A DNA stretch of 64,000 nucleotides, taken from contig JAXHVQ010000010.1 in assembly GCA_034189065.1 (NCBI GenBank), positions 6,289 through 70,288 on the forward strand. Reading direction: 5' to 3'. The stretch is from FACHB-1406 sp034189065 (GTDB lineage Bacteria > Cyanobacteriota > Cyanobacteriia > Cyanobacteriales > Spirulinaceae). Positions 60,031 through 64,000 of the stretch are shown piece by piece (the first letter of the stretch is position 1; the number at the start of each line of letters is the position of its first letter). The translations under genes and the position numbers were made by a program. The notes beneath the pieces were generated by a model. It worked only from the letters and a program-made list of their open reading frames with translations. It was not told where the DNA came from and ran no database searches.

Positions 60031-60171
60031 TTACAACACGGGGCGACTGGGCGGTTTGTTCGGCGGTTGAATGACGACGCGATCGCTTAACATCACCTTT
60101 TCCCGAATTAATTCGGTTTCTGACATCTGGGAGGCTCGAACAATTTCGTCGGAGATGACAACACTCATCAT
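60031..60171 (-). pseudogene. N-terminal fragment of a UPF0175-like antitoxin
   Basis: 46 codons, ATG 60171 to TAA 60031. SVVISDEIVRASQMSETELI matches the start of UPF0175 proteins, antitoxin-like partners of PIN-domain toxins. Then the frame runs out as SDRVVIQPPNKPPSRPVL without the HTH-like second half. No toxin gene follows. I read it as a degenerate remnant; a functional short peptide cannot be excluded. Confidence 0.45.
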
Positions 60172-60239
60172 TTTTCAGAGCCCGTAAAGTGAGTTTTTTT
60201 GTATACATCACCAGGATCGTATTTTTTCTCTCCCTTTGC

Positions 60240-60863
60240 CTATTTTTCCGTTTCTTCCTTCGTCGCAGACAAACCGAGTTCGCGCGATCGCATCCTGATT
60301 TCCGCCAGGGCAAAAACCGCCTCGAATTGAATCCCCTGGGAACAATAAAACTCAGCCCCCCCTTGTTCGCGATCCACAAGAGCCAAAATTTGCTCGACGC
60401 GATATCCCGCCTCCCGCAAGCGTTCCACCGCCAACATCGCCGATCGCCCCGTTGTCACCACGTCTTCGAGAACGACCACTTTTGCCCCCTCCTCCAAACT
60501 CGGCCCCTCAATATACGCCTTCGTTCCGTGACCTTTTGCCTCTTTGCGCACGATCAGCGCGGGAATGGGACGACCTTCGAGGGCGGAAATGACGCTAACC
60601 GCCGTCACCAAAGGATCGGCACCCAACGTCAAACCGGCGACTGCTTCTACGTCCTGGGGCAACCTCGAAAACCACAACCGCGCGATCGCGGCAGCCCCCT
60701 CCGCCCGCAACGTCACCTGTTTGCCGTTAATATAGTAGCTGCTGCGTCCCCCCGAAGACAGTACAAAATCGCCCTCGCGGTAAGCTTCCTTCACCAATAA
60801 ATCCAAAAGCAATTGACGCAAGGAACTCAAATCGGCTGGGGATGTTAATAAATTTTGTTTCAT
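60240..60863 (-). CDS. pyrE: Orotate phosphoribosyltransferase
   Basis: 207 aa from ATG 60863 (MKQNLLTSPADL). Transfers PRPP ribose-5-phosphate to orotate in UMP synthesis. The PRPP motif is KVVVLEDVVTTGRSAM. RKEAKGHGTKAYIEG is the flexible catalytic loop. GGRSSYYINGKQVTLR binds orotate. Complete. Divergent from the secreted protein at 60942. Confidence 0.93.
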   Translation of the reverse strand: MKQNLLTSPADLSSLRQLLLDLLVKEAYREGDFVLSSGGRSSYYINGKQVTLRAEGAAAIARLWFSRLPQDVEAVAGLTLGADPLVTAVSVISALEGRPIPALIVRKEAKGHGTKAYIEGPSLEEGAKVVVLEDVVTTGRSAMLAVERLREAGYRVEQILALVDREQGGAEFYCSQGIQFEAVFALAEIRMRSRELGLSATKEETEK

Positions 60864-60941
60864 GGGGGGAAAACTTGACCAACAGCGTGAGATGGGCAAT
60901 GATTAGCGTAAAATAAAAGGCGACTTTGTGGGGAGAAGAAT

Positions 60942-61382
60942 ATGTTTGTCCGACTTAAAACCGTAATAGCCCTGGGCGCGATCGCCGTCTCTAGTGTAGT
61001 CCCCTCGGCCGCGATCGCCCAAGTTTATGTCAATGCCGAACAGTTTGAACTGATCGACCTCGAAAATATTCCCGATGCCTTCAACTACGAGTTAAGCGAA
61101 CAGTCGGGCGACAGCTTCGACCGCAACCGCTTCTACGGTCCGGTGCAAACCCTGTTCGGACTGCCCTCTTTCATGGAAATCGCGATCGCGCGCGACGCTG
61201 AAGATATTGATAAGTTTTATCGCGAACTGCTCGAGCTACAAGTTAACAGCGGTCCCTACCTGCGAACCTTAGACCTACCCAACCCCTTCGATTCCTCCCT
61301 GCGCGTCAGCCCGACGGCAACCGGTCCTGCCGTTCCTTTACCGGGGTCGGAGTTCTTGTTCGAGGTCGCCCCCCTTCGCTAA
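60942..61382 (+). CDS. Secreted hypothetical protein
   Basis: 146 aa, ATG 60942 after GGGGAGAAGA. A clear signal peptide: KTVIALGAIAVSSVVPSAA then IAQV, cleavage near residue 26. The mature part is acidic (ELIDLENIPDAFNYELSEQS), with FYGPVQTLFGLPSFMEIAIA, and ends PGSEFLFEVAPLR. It looks like a cyanobacterium-specific periplasmic protein. No domain recognised. Confidence 0.75.
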   Translation: MFVRLKTVIALGAIAVSSVVPSAAIAQVYVNAEQFELIDLENIPDAFNYELSEQSGDSFDRNRFYGPVQTLFGLPSFMEIAIARDAEDIDKFYRELLELQVNSGPYLRTLDLPNPFDSSLRVSPTATGPAVPLPGSEFLFEVAPLR

Positions 61383-61447
61383 AAAAAGTCCTGGGGTGTT
61401 GAACCGAACCTAACCCCCGGAACTCAAACCGACAATCTCAAACCAAA

Positions 61448-61520
61448 TCCAGGGTGCAGGAGTTGAACCTGCCTGGGGCGAATTATGAGTTCGCTGCCTC
61501 AACCGCTCGGCCAACCCTGG
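61448..61520 (-). tRNA. tRNA with CAU anticodon, probably tRNA-Ile2
   Basis: A 73-nt cloverleaf on the minus strand: acceptor CCAGGGT/ACCCTGG, D-arm GCC...GGC, anticodon arm GCGAA-CTCATAA-TTCGC (anticodon CAT at loop centre), five-base variable loop, T-arm GCAGG-TTCAACT-CCTGC, discriminator A, no encoded CCA. The TGGCCGAGCGGTTGAGGC and AACTCATAATT context resembles plastid trnI-CAU, whose C34 becomes lysidine to read AUA. Elongator Met is the alternative. Confidence 0.8.
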
Positions 61521-61642
61521 AGGGATTAACGCCCTTGCGCTCTCCTCAATCTTTACTTTGCGGATCGCAACAGTAGCATTGAGTATATAATATTATATCC
61601 GCAATCTGCGCTCTCCCTCGAGACTCAATTTTATTAACAATT

Positions 61643-62350
61643 ATGAAATTCAACTCAACAGTAGCGCTAACTTTCGTTCTGCTCATTTTAATGATCGCTG
61701 CCGGGGCTGTCAGCGGTTTGTGGGGCTACGCAATGGGACACGAAGCTCTCAAAGGTGTGACGCAGCCGGACACAAGCCCCTCGAAAAAGCTGGTTGGGAA
61801 TAAAGCGAGGACCGATCCGAAAAAACTCGCGATTATCCTGGAAGAAAAGGACATCCTCAAAGAGGTCAAAGCGACTATCCGTCGCGGTAACGAAAATGTC
61901 AAAAATAATCGGAACCCCAACGCCACGGAGGAACCGAAGGAGGAGGAAAAACCTTCCGAAGATACAGACGAACAAAGTTCGGAGGCGAACAACACCGAAC
62001 AAACTGCCAATCTTCCTGTTTCCGATCGCAAGCAAGGTATTACGATGGAAGTGGTGAATGCGAAAGAGGATGCAGGTTCTTTGTTACTCGAGGTCAACTT
62101 GAAAAACGACAGCTCCCAAGCGGTAAGATTTTTGTATAGCTTTCTGGAAGTGACAGACGACCGAGGCAGAAGCTTAAGTGCAGTGACCGACGGTTTGCCG
62201 GGGGAGTTGCCCCCAAAGAGCGAAAATTTTTCGGGCGTGGTGAAAGTGCCGACAGCTTTGTTAGAAGGGGCGGATAATGTCTCTTTATCGCTCTCCGATT
62301 ATCCCGACCAAAAATTGCAACTGAGTCTTGCAAATATTCCAGTTGAGTGA
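61643..62350 (+). CDS. Membrane-anchored protein with acidic linker and beta domain
   Basis: 235 aa, ATG 61643. A single N-terminal membrane helix (VALTFVLLILMIAAGAVSGL) anchors a Glu/Asn-rich linker (about 85-125, EEPKEEEKPSEDTDEQSSEA). The C-terminal domain (about 130-235) has the strand pattern of DUF4352/FxLYD-like folds: MEVVNAKEDAGSLLLEVNLK, SSQAVRFLYSFLEVTDDRGR, ELPPKSENFSGVVKVP. Likely in the periplasm. Function unknown. Confidence 0.7.
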   Translation: MKFNSTVALTFVLLILMIAAGAVSGLWGYAMGHEALKGVTQPDTSPSKKLVGNKARTDPKKLAIILEEKDILKEVKATIRRGNENVKNNRNPNATEEPKEEEKPSEDTDEQSSEANNTEQTANLPVSDRKQGITMEVVNAKEDAGSLLLEVNLKNDSSQAVRFLYSFLEVTDDRGRSLSAVTDGLPGELPPKSENFSGVVKVPTALLEGADNVSLSLSDYPDQKLQLSLANIPVE

Positions 62351-62353
62351 AAT

Positions 62354-62511
62354 TAGGTGCCAGGTGTTAGGTGTTAGGTGTTAGGTGCGGTGTCAGATTT
62401 TAAACTCTACTGCTCGTTGCTTGCCTCAATTTTAGGTGCCAGGTGTTAGGTTTTAAGCTCTATTGCCCGCTGCCTACCTTAGTTTTAGGTTCAACCCATC
62501 TTGCGATCGCA
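62354..62511. repeat. AGGTGTT heptamers within an 80-bp duplication
   Basis: Three to four AGGTGTT heptamers at 62364-62386. The whole block from TGCCAGGTGTTAGG is repeated, diverged, starting about 62436. It precedes the likely GTG start at 62512. Confidence 0.7.
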
Positions 62512-63945
62512 GTGAGTCTGGAAACCCAATTGTCAGGTCAGGATATCGCCTTTCGGCTGTTTTCGGTCTTATTGTTGATCGCCATCAACGCTTTTTTTGT
62601 CACGGCTGAATTTTCGATGGTTTCGGTACGGCGATCGCGTATTAATCAGTTGGTTGCGGCCGGAGACGTACCCGCACAAACGGTTCAATCGCTTCAACGC
62701 AGTATCGAACGTTTGCTTTCAACAACGCAACTGGGCATTACGCTGTCGAGCTTGGCCTTGGGGTGGATTAGCGAGAGTACGATGGCTGTGTTGGTGGCGC
62801 AGGGGATGGCGAGTTTGCCCCTACCCGGCGGTTTTGGGCCTGTTATCGCCCACTCATTAGCCGTTCCCACCGCCTTCTTTTTAATTGCCTATCTTCAAAT
62901 CGTTTTAGGGGAACTTTGCCCTAAATCCGTCGCGCTGCTGTATTCTGAGGAATTGGCGCGATTTCTCGGACCGCCCAGTCTCGCGATCGCGGGCATTTTT
63001 AACCCCTTTATTTGGATTTTAAACCAATCCACCCGTTTTTTATTGCGTTTGGCAGGCATTCAGTACGCCGGACAAGGGTGGAACAGCCGCATTACCCCCG
63101 AAGAGTTACAACTGATTGTCGCTACCGAACGGGAGTCTACGGGTTTGGAAGCCGAAGAACGGGAGTTACTCAACAATGTTTTTGAATTTGGCGATGTTGT
63201 CGCGGGGGAGATCATGGTTCCGCGAACTCGCCTTTGCGCCATCGAACAAGCGGCAACCTTTGAGATGTTGCTCGAGGAAGTTGTGAAAACCGGCCATTCC
63301 CGCTACCCCGTCACGGGAGAATCCCTGGACGACATTCGGGGGATTATTGATTTTAAAAAATTAGCAAAACCCCTCGCACGCAGCCGTCTCATGCCTCAAA
63401 CCTCGATTCAGTCGTGGATTCAACCCGCACGTTTCGTTGCCGAGGTGATGCCGTTAAGCGAACTGTTGCCCTTGATGCAGCGATCGCGTTTGGAAATGGT
63501 GATGGTTGTCGATGAGTTTGGGGGAACCGCCGGATTGGTGACGTTGCGCGATGTTATTGACGAGATTGTCGGCATTGAAAATAATAACAACGACCCGGAA
63601 GAAGTAACCTTACAAATGTTAGATGACCGGACATTTCTCGTTCAGGCCCAGATGGATTTAGAGGAAGTCAACGAACTTTTAGATTTGGAGTTGCCGATCG
63701 CTGATGAATATCATACCTTGGGCGGTTTTCTCCTCTACGAATTCCAAAAAATCCCCCTTCAAGGCGAAACTCTAGAATACGGCAACTTGGAGTTAACGGT
63801 TGTTGCCGCTGAAGGGCCGCGTTTGGATCGAATTCGTATCCATCGTCGCGAGGTCGAAGTGGAAGAAGAAGAATTTTTGGCAGAAGAGATGGGCGAAGAG
63901 TTAACCTCAGAACCCTCTACCGATCTTGAATTGGATAGTCAATAA
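62512..63945 (+). CDS. CNNM/CorC-family (HlyC) membrane protein with CBS domains
   Basis: 477 aa from GTG 62512. The open frame to 62443 is repeat-derived and not family sequence. The DUF21 membrane domain has four helices (FRLFSVLLLIAINAFFVTAE start). Then a CBS pair (VVAGEIMVPRTRLCAIEQAA ... VVDEFGGTAGLVTLRDVIDE) and a CorC_HlyC domain (MDLEEVNELLDLELPI ... TLGGFLLYEF). The family exports or regulates Mg2+. An acidic tail closes the protein (EEEFLAEEMGEELTSE). Confidence 0.9.
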   Translation: MSLETQLSGQDIAFRLFSVLLLIAINAFFVTAEFSMVSVRRSRINQLVAAGDVPAQTVQSLQRSIERLLSTTQLGITLSSLALGWISESTMAVLVAQGMASLPLPGGFGPVIAHSLAVPTAFFLIAYLQIVLGELCPKSVALLYSEELARFLGPPSLAIAGIFNPFIWILNQSTRFLLRLAGIQYAGQGWNSRITPEELQLIVATERESTGLEAEERELLNNVFEFGDVVAGEIMVPRTRLCAIEQAATFEMLLEEVVKTGHSRYPVTGESLDDIRGIIDFKKLAKPLARSRLMPQTSIQSWIQPARFVAEVMPLSELLPLMQRSRLEMVMVVDEFGGTAGLVTLRDVIDEIVGIENNNNDPEEVTLQMLDDRTFLVQAQMDLEEVNELLDLELPIADEYHTLGGFLLYEFQKIPLQGETLEYGNLELTVVAAEGPRLDRIRIHRREVEVEEEEFLAEEMGEELTSEPSTDLELDSQ

Positions 63946-64000
63946 TTAGGGATTGCTGAATGTAGTGTTGTGATGAGCACCGGGGAGCAGGGGAGCAGGG
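63946..64000. other. Right-edge non-coding tail
   Basis: 55 bases after the CNNM-like stop; ends in GGGGAGCA octamer repeats. The window closes before another gene. Confidence 0.5.

Noticed and set aside
1..64000. CRISPR array near the Cas4-like gene or elsewhere
   Set aside because: All direct repeats seen are tandem without unique spacers of constant length, or isolated pairs. No cas1, cas2 or effector genes.

Overview
The window is cyanobacterial chromosome. The evidence is the very frequent HIP1 octamer GCGATCGC, an NdhN subunit of the photosynthetic NDH-1 complex, a sll1377-type glucosyldiacylglycerol synthase, a squalene-hopene cyclase, and the cyanobacterial order of the S10-spc-alpha ribosomal cluster ending truA-rplM-rpsI. 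Abundant palindromic repeats and heptamer-period tandem arrays in the spacers suggest a filamentous, Oscillatoriales-like genome. That placement is an inference. One run of 100 N (15990-16089) is flanked by two identical 121-bp copies and looks like an assembly join rather than missing DNA.

Layout. 1-0.9 kb: 3' part of a CobD-like aminotransferase. 0.9-7.6 kb: a defence island. It holds a minus-strand operon (73-aa protein, Cas4-like nuclease, long prokaryotic Argonaute), a divergent XRE regulator plus ImmA/IrrE protease sharing a tiny promoter region with it, an HsdR-like PD-(D/E)XK protein, and an HTH-HNH fusion. I see no HIP1 site from 1808 to 5403, unlike the rest of the window. 7.8-14 kb: two cysteine desulfurases, a flavoprotein without redox cysteines, small conserved proteins and a retropepsin-like protein. 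14.6-30.1 kb: housekeeping genes (aroC, murE, hisC, ndhN, lipid glycosyltransferase) mixed with a K+ channel, an isoaspartyl peptidase, a pentapeptide protein and a desaturase-SDR fusion.

30.7-47.4 kb: the ribosomal cluster rplC to rpsI, including secY, adk, infA, rpmJ and rpoA. rpmJ (42895-43008) is only 37 codons. rpmC encodes an L29 with a repetitive acidic tail. rpmE-prfA follow, separated from rpsI by a MATE transporter. Directly behind prfA lies an ankyrin-gene cassette bracketed by a 94-bp duplication of the prfA 3' end. The ankyrin gene is itself broken by a 188-bp MITE flanked by TA.

52.5-64 kb: a ferrochelatase-like protein ending in eight histidines with a structured leader, a YdcF-like protein, rseP-type protease, nth, a Uma2 protein, squalene-hopene cyclase, an antitoxin fragment, pyrE, a tRNA with CAU anticodon (probably Ile2), two envelope proteins and a CNNM/CorC-like protein.

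The best candidates for new biology are the Argonaute/Cas4-like operon with its divergent XRE-ImmA switch, the His-tailed chelatase with its leader, and the prfA/ankyrin/MITE nesting.
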